Part shown: one piece after another, positions 1-10,800 of the stretch | Layout of the letters: each line of letters starts with the position of its first letter | How positions within the stretch are numbered: the first letter of the stretch is position 1 | Notes under the pieces: model-generated | Databases searched by the model: none | The model's input: the letters and a program-made list of their open reading frames with translations, nothing else | Told to the model about the DNA's origin: nothing | Made by a program: the position numbers and the translations under genes | NCBI GenBank assembly: GCA_965245735.1 | Contig: CBDFAX010000010.1 | Location: 1-59,205, forward strand | Source of the DNA: Abiotrophia sp965245735 | Lineage (GTDB): Bacteria > Bacillota > Bacilli > Lactobacillales > Aerococcaceae | DNA: 59,205 bases | Reading direction: 5' to 3'

Positions 1-12
1 AAGGGACGTCAC

Positions 13-150
13 ATTCTCTAACTTCTTTCGTTTTACCATTCTCTAACCTCTTTTGACCTATAAAGTTAGATGCTAACTTTAATCAGACCTAAAATTAAGT
101 CAGACGCTAACTTTAATTTTCCAAAAATTAAATAAGTTAGACGCTAACTT
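13..150. promoter_or_regulatory. Cluster of palindromic operator-like repeats
   Basis: Three copies of an inverted repeat with the core GTTAG-AYG-CTAAC lie at 62-80 (perfect, 8-bp arms AAAGTTAG/CTAACTTT around a 3-bp spacer), 99-111 (one mismatch) and 134-150 (perfect, 7-bp arms). Their centres are about 34 and 37 bp apart, close to three helical turns. Two further CTAAC half-sites occur in a direct repeat ATTCTCTAAC at 13-22 and 38-47. A TATAAT hexamer follows at 175-180. The arrangement suggests cooperative binding of a dimeric repressor such as a TetR- or MarR-type protein. The regulator is not in the window. Confidence 0.55.
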
Positions 151-224
151 AATTTAACTATAACACAATTGACATATAATGTCTACTGCTTTTCAGAAAA
201 AGTCGCTTTATTTCTGAATCAATT

Positions 225-316
225 TGGTATACAATGGTAGTATGAATCACTTTAGGCTCGTAAAGTTTGTTGTAACCTCACCCTAACAGGGTTATGACAT
301 CGACTCATAAAGGAGG
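225..316 (+). promoter_or_regulatory. Candidate extended -10 and RBS of the patatin gene
   Basis: An extended -10-like element (TG at 225-226, then TATACA at 228-233) lies about 90 bp before the patatin gene. A strong Shine-Dalgarno AAAGGAGG sits at 309-316, 6 bases before the ATG at 323. No clear -35 box pairs with the -10. An alternative start of transcription is the TATAAT at 175-180, directly after the operator cluster. Confidence 0.35.
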
Positions 317-322
317 CAGAAT

Positions 323-1183
323 ATGCGGATAGGCATGGTCTTCGAAGGCGGCGGGATGCGCGGCTTATACTCAGCTGGTGTCCTCGATAGCCTGATGGCA
401 GCCCAAATTCCCGTGGATGAAATTGTGGCTGTGTCTGCAGGGGCCCTTTTCGGGGTCAATTATGTCAGTGGTCAAATAGGCCGAGCGTGGCGTTATAACC
501 AGCGCTATCTTGGCGACAAACGTTACATGAGTCTGAGCTCTTGGCTTAAGACTGGTAACTATGTCAACAAGGACTTCGCCTACTATCAAGTCCCAATGAC
601 ACTTGATCCTTTCGATAACGAGCGCTTCAAAGCTTCCCCGACCCGCTTCCATGCGGTGGTCACCCATGTAGCCAGTGGTAAGGCCGAATACGCCTTGATT
701 GAGGATGCCTTTGACCAGATGGAAGTCTTAAGAGCGAGCTCTGCTCTGCCCTTCGTCTCTAAAATGATTCAGCTAGACGCCAGCCCTGATCTAACCGGCG
801 GCGCCTATCTCGACGGTGGTATTAGCGATAGCATTCCAGTTCATTACGCGCGCCAACTGGATGTCGATAAGTTAATCGTGGTCCTTACCAGACCCGCCTC
901 TTATCGGAAAGCCACCCGCACCAATCCACTCTATTCAATCGTTTATCGACGCTTCCCGGCTTTGGTCCAAGCCCTCAACCAGCGTGGTTATCACTATAAC
1001 CAGACTCTGGACCAGATCGAAACCTTGGAAGCACAAGGCGAACTTTTCGTCATACGCCCATCTGCCCACCTAGAAGTTGGCAGATTCGAACGTGACATTC
1101 GAGTTCTCGAGTCACTCTACAACTTAGGTCGTCAAGATGGACAAAACCAAATAAATCCCCTCGAAATTTACTTACAAACGTAA
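323..1183 (+). CDS. Patatin-like phospholipase, YjjU family
   Basis: This 286-residue cytoplasmic protein is a patatin-fold lipid acyl hydrolase. The N-terminus carries the oxyanion-hole glycine motif EGGGMRG (residues 8-14). The nucleophile elbow is AVSAGAL (about residue 38), in which the first glycine of GxSxG is replaced by alanine. The catalytic aspartate is in the DGG motif of YLDGGISDSIPV (about residue 165). Length and motifs match the bacterial YjjU/RssA-like group rather than the secreted ExoU type, and no signal peptide is present. It is followed after 13 bases by a tyrosine phosphatase gene and probably shares its transcript. The substrate is unknown; a lysophospholipase or phospholipase A role is the family expectation. 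Confidence 0.85.
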   Translation: MRIGMVFEGGGMRGLYSAGVLDSLMAAQIPVDEIVAVSAGALFGVNYVSGQIGRAWRYNQRYLGDKRYMSLSSWLKTGNYVNKDFAYYQVPMTLDPFDNERFKASPTRFHAVVTHVASGKAEYALIEDAFDQMEVLRASSALPFVSKMIQLDASPDLTGGAYLDGGISDSIPVHYARQLDVDKLIVVLTRPASYRKATRTNPLYSIVYRRFPALVQALNQRGYHYNQTLDQIETLEAQGELFVIRPSAHLEVGRFERDIRVLESLYNLGRQDGQNQINPLEIYLQT

Positions 1184-1196
1184 AAAGGAGATATTT

Positions 1197-1679
1197 ATGG
1201 TTAAAGTTATATTTGTTTGCTTGGGCAACATCTGCCGTTCACCAATGGCAGAGGCTATCTTCAGCCATTTAGTGGCGGAGGCAGGTCTGAGCGACAAAAT
1301 AGCAATCGATTCCGCCGCGACCAGCCCATGGGAAATCGGTAAACCCATGCATGAAGGTGCTCAAGAGCGCCTCAAAGCTGCCGGTATTCCGATTCCAAAG
1401 CATGTCGCGCGCCAGCTCAATCTAGAAGATATCAAAGCTGATTACATTATCGGTATGGACGAACCCAACATTCGGGCTATCAATTATCTGATTGGCGCTC
1501 GCCCAAGCGGTGAAGTCAATATGCTCTTGCACTATGCAGGGGAAGAAACCCAAATTGCGGATCCCTGGTATACCGAGGACTTCGATACTGCTTACAATGA
1601 AATCTATCGTGGCTGCCAAGCATTCTTGGCTTTCTTGCAAAATCGTTATCAGTTTAACGAAGAAGCTCCTACGATTTAG
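1197..1679 (+). CDS. Low-molecular-weight protein-tyrosine phosphatase
   Basis: This 160-residue protein has the LMW-PTP P-loop CLGNICRS near the N-terminus (C-x5-R-S; the nucleophile is the first Cys, about residue 8) and the general-acid loop DPWYTEDF near residue 122. Length is typical for the family (about 150-160). It dephosphorylates tyrosine-phosphorylated proteins; in Gram-positive bacteria members counter BY-kinases or act in stress responses. A good RBS (AAAAGGAG) precedes the ATG. It is the last gene of the patatin transcript and is followed by an intrinsic terminator at 1784-1807. Confidence 0.92.
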   Translation: MVKVIFVCLGNICRSPMAEAIFSHLVAEAGLSDKIAIDSAATSPWEIGKPMHEGAQERLKAAGIPIPKHVARQLNLEDIKADYIIGMDEPNIRAINYLIGARPSGEVNMLLHYAGEETQIADPWYTEDFDTAYNEIYRGCQAFLAFLQNRYQFNEEAPTI

Positions 1680-1783
1680 TTTCTGAACTTAAGGCCTCCT
1701 GACAAGCTTGACTGTTCAGCCAATCCCCTAGCCGTGTCTCTGTAAGCCGACAGAACCACCCTAGCATCGGTTGACTGCCCAGC

Positions 1784-1807
1784 AAGCCCCTCAGGGGCTT
1801 TTTATTT
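1784..1807 (+). terminator. Terminator after the phosphatase gene
   Basis: A perfect hairpin AAGCCCC-TCA-GGGGCTT is followed by a T-rich tail (TTTATTTT). It closes the two-gene plus-strand unit. Confidence 0.85.
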
Positions 1808-1813
1808 TGAATC

Positions 1814-1857
1814 AAAAAAAGCGAGCCCCTTTCCTGACTAGCAGGAAAGGGGCTCGC
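1814..1857 (-). terminator. Terminator of the giant surface-protein gene
   Basis: A perfect 16-bp inverted repeat (1821-1836 and 1842-1857) has seven A residues on its plus-strand left side, giving a T run on the minus strand. It lies about 30 bases past the stop of the fibril gene. Confidence 0.9.
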
Positions 1858-1889
1858 CTATTTTATAGCTTGCTTCAAATTAGAAGTCT

Positions 1890-4800
1890 TTAGTTCTTCG
1901 CTTTGACCTTGCGATCTAAAGCTACAATGGCCATGGCTAAGCCCATGAGGCTGGCAGCTAACCAGAAGAAGCTGTCGCTCTCACCGGTCTTAGGCAATTG
2001 ACGTCCACCTGGACGGTTATTTTGACCTCGAGAACCATTGCCACCAGAATGTTCGTTGGATTGACTAGCATCTGGGTCGCTTGATTCGCTTGATGCCTCG
2101 CTAGCACTTGACGCGCTTGATTCGCTTGAAGTTTCGCTAGCACTTGACGCGCTTGATTCGCTTGAAGCTTCGCTAGCGCTTGACGCGCTTGATTCGCTTG
2201 AAGTTTCGCTTAAGCTTTCTGAGCTAGACTCGCTAGACTCTTCCTTAGCCTTAACATTTGGTTGGTAACGCGCGGTCACGCTAATACCAGATTCATGTTG
2301 GAAGACTACCTGAGCAGCTTGTGGTTTACCCACAAAGTCCTCATTTGGTTGGAAGGTCACGAGGCCGGTTAATGGATCCACTGTGTAAGTCCCAATTTGC
2401 TTGCCATCTGCATCCAGTGCTGGTACAGAGCTTGCATCGGTTGGTGCTTGGGTAGCTGGATCTACTAAGCGAGCTGGCTGGCTAGCACTTGGCGTGATCG
2501 CTTGGCCGCTGGCTTGATCTCTAGCCCCTAGCTGACCCGTTTGGGCCTTGCCTTGCACATCTTCAGATTCAGCGTCAACTGGCACGATATCTAAGACATG
2601 CGGTGTGTAAGTCCCTTTGGCTGGAGTGCCGTTAGTATCCACACGGACGATGACAACTGGACTTGCTGTGCCGACGAAGTTAGCTTCTGGTGTGAAGGTG
2701 ATGGTTCCGTCGTTAGCTACTTCATAAGTACCTTGGTCCTTGACTGTCAACTTCTTGCTGCCATCTTCGAAGGTTGGCGCGACCGCTGGGTCAATTGGCA
2801 CTTGGTCGTGACCAGGTGTAAAGCTTGGCTTACCTGTTTGGACTTGGCCCTTGTTACCATAAGACTCAACTTGGTTACCAGTTGGTGTTACAGGTGTCAC
2901 AGTAGGTGTGTAAGTGGCAACAACCGCAACATTTTGGTCATTAGTAAATTGAACCTGAGCTGGAAGAGGAGTTCCAACAAAGTCCTTATTCGGTGTAAAG
3001 GTGACTTGACCTGTTAGGCGGTCTAGGACATAGGTCCCAACTACCTTACCGTCAGCATCCTTAGCCTCTAATTGATCATTGGCTACTGGCTCTTGAGTTG
3101 CTGGATCTAATAAACGAGCTGGTCGCTCAGCACTTGGTGTCAGCGCCTTGCCTGTCGTTTGATCTTTGGCACTTGGCTTGCCAGTTTGTACCTTACCTTG
3201 GATGTCTTCAGAAGTCGCATTTTCTGCTACTAGGTCTAAGACATGTGGCACATACTTACCTTCTGCTGGGGTACCGTTGACATCGCGACGGATGATGGTC
3301 ACTGGATCAGCAGTCCCAACAAAGTCAGCTTCTGGTGTGAAAGTAATCAGACCTTCTGGTGATAGGGTGTAAGTTCCTTGGCCAGCAACTGTCAATTGAT
3401 TTTGACCATTGCTGAAGGTAGCTGGCACACTATCATCCATTGGGACGCTTTCGTGACCAGGGGTGAAGCTTGGTTGACCTGTTTGGGTTTGACCCTTGAG
3501 GCCATAAGATTCTACTTGGTTACCACTTGGCGTTACGCCCGTTACACTTGGCGTGTAAGTAGCAGTCGCTGGGGTACCGTTCGCGTCTTTGGCTTGAACA
3601 GTAACTGGATCTGGAACTCCTACGAAGTCTTTCTTAGGTTGGAAGGTGACCGTGCCAGTCAGTGGATCTAAGGTGTAGGTCCCGATTTCTTGGCCGTCCT
3701 TAGTCGCTGGAATGCTAGTTTCAGTCACTGCTTTCCCTGCTACTACAAATTGAGCTAGTTGATCTGCATCAATCTTGATTGGTACATCAGGGTGGCCTGG
3801 CGTGAAGCTTGGGGTGCCTGTTTGACTTGCCCCTTGCAAACCACTTGAAGTTGCTGGACTACCACTTGGCGTTACCGCCGTAACGATTGGGGTGTAAGTA
3901 GCAGTAGCTACCGTCCCGTTGACGTCTTGGCGTTTAACCGTAACTGGTGTGGCTGTCCCGACGAAGGATTTTTCAGGGACGAAGGTTACTGTGCCATCTT
4001 TGGCAACCGTGTAAGTCCCTTGCCCTTCTACCTTCTTCTCAATAGAACCATCTTCGAATCTAGCGTCAACCGTGTCATCCATTGGTACCTTATCTGACCC
4101 TGGTGTAAAGACGAGGGTAGCAGATTGGGTCTTACCTTGAATGTCGGTTGTAGTTTGATTGTCACCACGTGGTACAACGGCAGTGACGGTTGGGGTGTAG
4201 CTTGCCTTGGCTGGTGTTCCGTTAGCATCTTTGACCTCAACTTGGATTGGTTCTGGGGTGCCGACAAAGTCCTTGTTAGGTTGGAAGGTGACAGTCCCAG
4301 TCTTAGGATCAATGGTGTAGGTCCCGACGGTCTTGCCGTCTTTGACAGCTGGTAAGCTGGTTTCATTGACTGCTTGACCACTTGTAGGATCTACTAAGCG
4401 AGCAGGTTGCTCATCATTAATGGTGATTGGCACATCTGCATGTCCTGCTTCAAAGCTTGGTGTACCTGTTTGAGCTTGACCTTGCAAGCCTTCTGAAGTG
4501 ACCCCAGTTCCGGTTGGCGTTACAGGTGTCACGGTTGGCGTGTAGGTAGCAGAAACGGCTACTCCGTTAGGATCTAGTACTTGGATGGTAGCTGGTTGAG
4601 CTGTCCCGACAAAGTCCTTGTTAGGTTGGAAGGTAATCAGGCCTGTCTCAGGAGTGAGTGTATAGGTCCCGATAACCTTGCCATCTTTATCCTTGGCATC
4701 GATTTGGTTAGCGTCTGTAACCGCACCATCTACCACGAATTTAGCTGGGTTTTGCGCAGAAACTTGGATGGCTTGATCCGCCCCACCATTGTTAGGGTCT

Positions 4801-7800
4801 GGATTATAGGTGAATTCTGGTTGGCCAGTTTGAGCCTTGCCTTGGATATCTTGACTTACCTTGTCAAGGCCTTGACGGCTAGTTGGTAAGACAGTTGGCG
4901 TGTAGTTAGCCTTTGCTGGGGTCCCGTTGGCATCCTTAACTTGAACTGTCACAGGATCTGGTGTCCCTACGAAATCAGCTTTAGGTTGGAAGGTTACTTG
5001 ACCTGTCTTAGGATCTAAGGTGTAGGTCCCAACTTCCACGCCATTTTGCATAGCTGGCAGGCTGGTTTCAGTCACTGCTTGTCCACCTACAAAGAATTGT
5101 GCCGGTTGCTCATCGTTAATGGTAATTGGCACCTTGGCATCCCCTGGCGTAAAGACAGGTTGGCCCGTTTGGCTAGCCCCTTGGAGGCCACTTGAGCTAA
5201 CGTCCTTACCTGAAGGCGTCACACCCGTTACATGTGGTTGATAGGTGGCGGTGACTGTCACATCATTAGTGTCATGCGCTTGGATGGTAGCTGGAACTGG
5301 GGTTCCGACATAATCCTTATGCGGCGTGAAGGTCACTTGACCTGTCTCAGAGTTGAGCTTGTAGGTCCCGATGGTTTTACCATCCGTATCCTTAGCATCA
5401 ATTTCTTTTTCTTGAACCACTTGACCGTCAACTACAAAGACTAGACTGTTGTCTACCAATGGTACAGTGACAGCTTGGCCGTCAATTTGTGCTTGGCCTG
5501 GTGCAAAGCTTACAGTTCCTTCTTGGACTTGACCTTGCACGTCAGTGGTTTCAGCATTGGTTGAAGTTGGCGTCGCATCGACAACGGTTGGTGTGTAGGT
5601 CGCTTCAGCTGGAGTGCCGTTCTTATCCACACGGACGACGGTCACTGCTTGGGCAGGCCCTACGAAGTTCTTCTCTGGAACGAAAGTAACGGTTCCATCA
5701 GCTGCCACAGTGTAAGTCCCTTGGTTGTCTACCTTGAGGCTTTCGACCAATTGACCTTGAGCATCCTTCAATTTAGCAGGCACCTTATCATCCATTGGCA
5801 CATCTGCATGGCCTGGTTGGAAGGTTACTTGCTTGCTTTGGCTAGCGCCACGAATACCAGTTGAAGTTGCGGGAACACCTACTGGTTTTACGCCCGTTAC
5901 ATGTGGCGTGTAAGTTGCCACAACAGGCGTGCCGTTCTCATCCTTGGCTTGGACTTGAACTGCTACTGGGTCACCCACAAAGTCCTTATTAGGTTGGAAG
6001 GTTACCTGACCATTTTGGTTGAGCGTGTAGGTCCCGATTTCTTTACCGTTGGCATCTTTGGCAGGGATGGTCGTCTCAGTTGAAGCTTGACCATCTACCA
6101 AGAATTGGAGAGAGTTAGCCGCAATAGGCACTGAATAATCTTGGCCATCTACTGCGGTCGTCCCTGGGGTAAAGGTTAATTGCCCTACTTGTTCTTTACC
6201 TTGGATATCAGTTGTTTCAGCATCCTGTGCACTTGGTTTAACGGCTAGGACATGTGGAATGTACTTGCCACGTGCTTTGGTGCCATTCTTGTCGACACGG
6301 ACAACGGTCACGCCAGTGCCGTCGCCAACAAAGGTTTTTTCTGGAGTGAAGGTGACGGTCCCGTCTTTAGCAACACGGTAGGTCCCTTCTTTAGGAATGG
6401 TGATTTCTTTCTCACCATTGTCAAAGACTGCATCCACTTGGTCGTCCATTGGCACTTGCTCATTACCTGGTGTAAATTCTACCAAGCCTGATTGCTCATG
6501 ACCTTGAACGTGAGTGGTTTCCTTGGTGCTGCCGTTTGGCACAACACCTACAACAGTTGGCGTGTAGCTAGCATCAGCCGTCATGTCGTTGCTATCCCAT
6601 ACACGCACGATGGCAGGTGCTGCAGTCCCAACAAAGTCCTTGTTAGGTTCAAAAGTGACTTGACCACTTGCTGGATCAAGTGTGTAACGTCCGATTACCT
6701 TACCGGCTGCATCTTTGGCATCGATCTGGGTTTCTTCGGTTACGGCACCATCTACTACAAAGCGTAGGCTATTGTCCTTAAGTGGCACGGTATAGTCAGT
6801 TCCCCCAACATTGGCAGTCCCTGGAGTGAAGGTCAAGGTAGTGCTTTGAGTCTTACCTTGAATATCTTGGGTCTCCTTGTCTTGACCACTTGGCTTGGTC
6901 CCGACGACTGTTGGTGTGTAAGTTGCAGTAGCTGTCTTGTCATTGGTATCGCTGACTTGAACAGTCACTGGATCTGGCGTGCCAACGAAGTCTTTCTTAG
7001 GTTGGAAGGTCACTTGACCAGTCGATTGGTCTAAGGTGTAAGTCCCGACTTCCACACCACCGCTCAGGGCTGGTGTTGAGGTTCCATCAATGGCTTGCCC
7101 ATTGACTACTAGACGGTAGCTATCAGCCTTAAGTGGCACTTCTACCTCTTTACCCCCAATGGTCACTTTACCAGGTGTAAAGCTTGGCGTGCCGGTTTGA
7201 CTAGCGCCTTGAATGCCTTGTGAAGTGACATCTTGCCCTGTAGGCTGTGTCCCTAAAACATTTGGCGTGTAGGTCGCAGTAGCTGGCGTGCCGTGTTCAT
7301 CTTCAACCTGAACCTTAACTGGGTCTGGTTGACCTGTAAAGTCCTTATTCGGTTGGAAGGTTACTTGACCTGTTGCTTGATCAAGTGTGTAGGTCCCAAC
7401 TTGTTGACCATTTTTCAGAGCAGGTGTTGAAGTGGCTTCCGTTACTTGGCCATCCACCACTAGGCGATAGCTGTTAGCCTTGAGCGCTACCGTAATTGGT
7501 TGGCCATCAATGGTGACGGTCCCCGGTGTGAAGTTAGGGGTCCCGGTTTGGCTAGCGCCTTGAATGCCTTCTGAGGTCACATTCTCCCCAGTAGGTAAAG
7601 GTAATTTGTTAGTAATCGTAGTGGTGTTACCGTTAGATACGACTTCCTTGTAGTAACCAGCTGGTACATTAAGCTCATCCGCGCTGTACTCAATCTCTTT
7701 AACATTGGTGATGATTGGTAGGTCTGGGATGGTAATTTCCCAACGGTCTGCTTCCGTAATATCAAGTGGGTCACGGTAGTCTTGGCCGTTTTGCTTGAGC

Positions 7801-10800
7801 TGAACCTTGATTGGAACCCGTTTGCCTAGACGGTTATTGTCGTCTTCCCACTTCTTAACGACATAGTAAGGACGAACCTTACGTTCATTGGTAATCTCAT
7901 AGACATGCTCGTCTTCATCTGAGCCAGGGTTAGTAGCATCATAAGAAGAGGTGATATTGTAGTCCAAAGCATAACGTTCTGGCAATACTTCACGCACATC
8001 GTAGTCGGTCACGTTAGGATCTAACAATTGGCCGTTGTCCAGACGCTTGAAGATCCCCTTCCAGCCATTGGCTTCGTTCAGGGTCATGCTTGCTAAAACA
8101 TCGCGTGGTTGACTCTTACGGAAGAGTTCAAAGACTACTTGGTCTAAGTTTTTCTCTTTGACCCATTTCTTAGCAACTGGAATATACTGAGGTAATTGGT
8201 TAACAACCGCATTGGTATCCCCGAAGCTAGTCAAGTCATTGGCATCCCGGTTGGTTGAGAAGAAGTTAGTTGCTTTCTCACGGTTAATGTAGCCGTTAGT
8301 GTAGGCAGGTGCCTTCATTGGTACATTGAAGTTGATGATTTCACCCGGCTCTACCACTTCCCCTTGGTTCAAGACAATCTTGATAGCTGTTACCTGGGTA
8401 AAGTCAGCGACTTGATCAGCCGTCATCCAGCCATCACGCCCTACTTCTTGACCCGCATTCTTGGTCATGTCAGCAGCAGTATGATAGTAAACCGTGTATT
8501 TCTCTGGTACCGTCAGCGGACCAGTTAAGAGGTTAGAGAATTTACTTGTATTAACATCCCCACTATATGGTAGGCGGTCATACAAGACAAAGTGTCTCAT
8601 TGGCAGAACGGAGAAGTTCCGTGTTTGCAGACGATAGTCAAAGGCTTCGTCATAATCAGTAATAACTGGTTTGGTATGGAAGCTTTCCCCTTTGCGGCGA
8701 ATGTATTTAGTAGAAGCAATTTCGGATGGTAGGTTAACTGTTGTTACAGAGGAAGCTCCAACTAATTGAGCTGGTGTCTTACCATTAACTTGAATACCGA
8801 ACTTATTATCTACTAAAGTAGTAGACTTGATGCCATCAGGGATTGGGTCATATTCATCAGAAATGAAGTAAGCATGGTTATCTTCATTATTATTAGCATT
8901 CTGAATCTTACTTGGAATGGCCCCTTCGTTGATGGTCCCTTCTACTAAGATTGGGAAGTTAGGTTTTGTGTCTGAGAAGGCTGGGATGGTCCCTAAGTCA
9001 ATAATGACAGCCGTCCGACCCGAGTTGTTATAGTTTTCCACTACTTCAACATTCTTAATCTTGCCCTTATCTGCTGCTTCTTCTTCAGTCACACCCTTGA
9101 AGGTCACCCCTTGAGGCAAGACATCAATGAATTTAGCATTACGGTAAGCGCGGGCTGGCGACACAACGAAGTTAGAGAAGACTAGACGATAAACAACTTG
9201 CTCACCTAAGGTACCTGTTTGGTTGACTTTGGTGGTTTTGCTGAATTGAACTGTCTCTTCAAGCTTATCCGCGATAAAACGAGCTGATGAGGTCAACTGT
9301 CTAGGTCTTACTTCTGAGCCGTCCTCTGTTTCCAAGGCCACATCTAAAGTAGCCGTGTTGTTATAGAACTTTTCGTCTGTTAGAAGCTTAGTGTTATATG
9401 GGTCTAAGAGGCGAGTCCGGTACTGCAAGGCAAAACCTGTGGTTGGCATATGTTTCTCACCCGCAGGCAATTTAATCCGAATCCCCTTGTATTTACGGGT
9501 AGCGGCTACAGCCTCGGTATCTTTAATTTCCCCACTTTGGACCTTGGCAACCTGTTCTTGAACTTGGCCCCAAGCTTGGTCGTCAATATTCTCAATCGAA
9601 CGTTTGGTACGCGACAGGGTATCGAGGTAGGTCTCACTGCCATCTTCCCCAACCCCATAAATTTCTAGCGGGATACTCAAGGTCCCACTCACGGTCAAGC
9701 TGTAGGCGTACATACGTGGATCCAATTGAGTATCTTCCATAACCAGTTGCGTTACCGGCAGAGCGGATGTATTCCGGAAGGCTAAGCTCCAGAAGGCTTC
9801 CACCACATGGTTGGCTTGTGGCTGCAAGCGGAGTCGGCTAGCATTATTGGCAATCTTCCGGAACATGCCGGCAGGCACCAATTCACTCGTTAAGGTAAAA
9901 GGTACATCATCATTCAAGACAGTAGCAGGTTCCGATGGCCCTTGTTGGTAAGGGGTCATGGTTAATTCTACATTGTTCTTGTGAACGATTTGTTTGTTAC
10001 CATTTTTATACTTAGCATTAGGGAAGGACAAACGCAAACGCACATTACGCAGAGTAGTCTCAGCCCCACCTGAAGCTGGGTCAGGGTTGGTTACCGTATA
10101 AGAAACCGTCCCATCGCCATTATCAGTCCAGCCTGGGTTTTTGGCTGGGTCAAAGGTTGCGGTTAAGGTTTGGCCACCCACCCCTTCATAGGTAGGAAGG
10201 GTATCCTTGATAACGATGGTCTCATAGGAACGGTAGGTTTGATTAGCTCGGTATTCCTGAATAGTTTGGTTGGTAATCCCTTGAGGTGACAGGAAGAAGT
10301 AGAATGGCACGTCAGCGGCCTTACTGTTAAGATAGTCCCCGCCATCAGTCTCCCCACCATAGACGTCTTGTTGGACGAACATATCTAAGGTGTTACCTTT
10401 GACTAATTTTTGCAGTTGTGGCTTATCTGCTTTGACATTAAAGGTCAAGTCAGAAGATGGACCTGCAATGACACGACGGTCTGCTTGGCGAATGGCCACG
10501 CGAGGTTGAACACTGTAACCATCTGGTGTTAAGCGATCCTTAAATTTAATACTAAATGGGAAACTCCCTGAGGTTGTCCGATCGATGGCGTTAAGAGGCA
10601 CCGTCAAGAGGTAGTTATCCCCATCTTGAGTCAGAACCCCAGCTGCCTTGGCCACCCCACCGGCCGTTGCTGCCATGGTCTCCACATACTTAGCAGGGAC
10701 CCGAATCTCAACATAGGCACCCTCTAGGGTATCATTGAGACCTGAACCATCGACTGCCACTTCCCCTACGTGGGAGTTAGTGGTGTACTTAGCATCCGTC

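Noticed and set aside
2085..2210. 36-bp repeated units as a CRISPR array
   Set aside because: Units are contiguous with no unique spacers, lie inside a coding frame and encode the Ser-rich stalk.
2598..7034. Many open frames of 60-140 codons on the plus strand within the giant fibril gene
   Set aside because: They are antisense shadows of a repetitive coding region; they lack RBSs, have repeated cysteine/tryptophan-rich translations and match no family.
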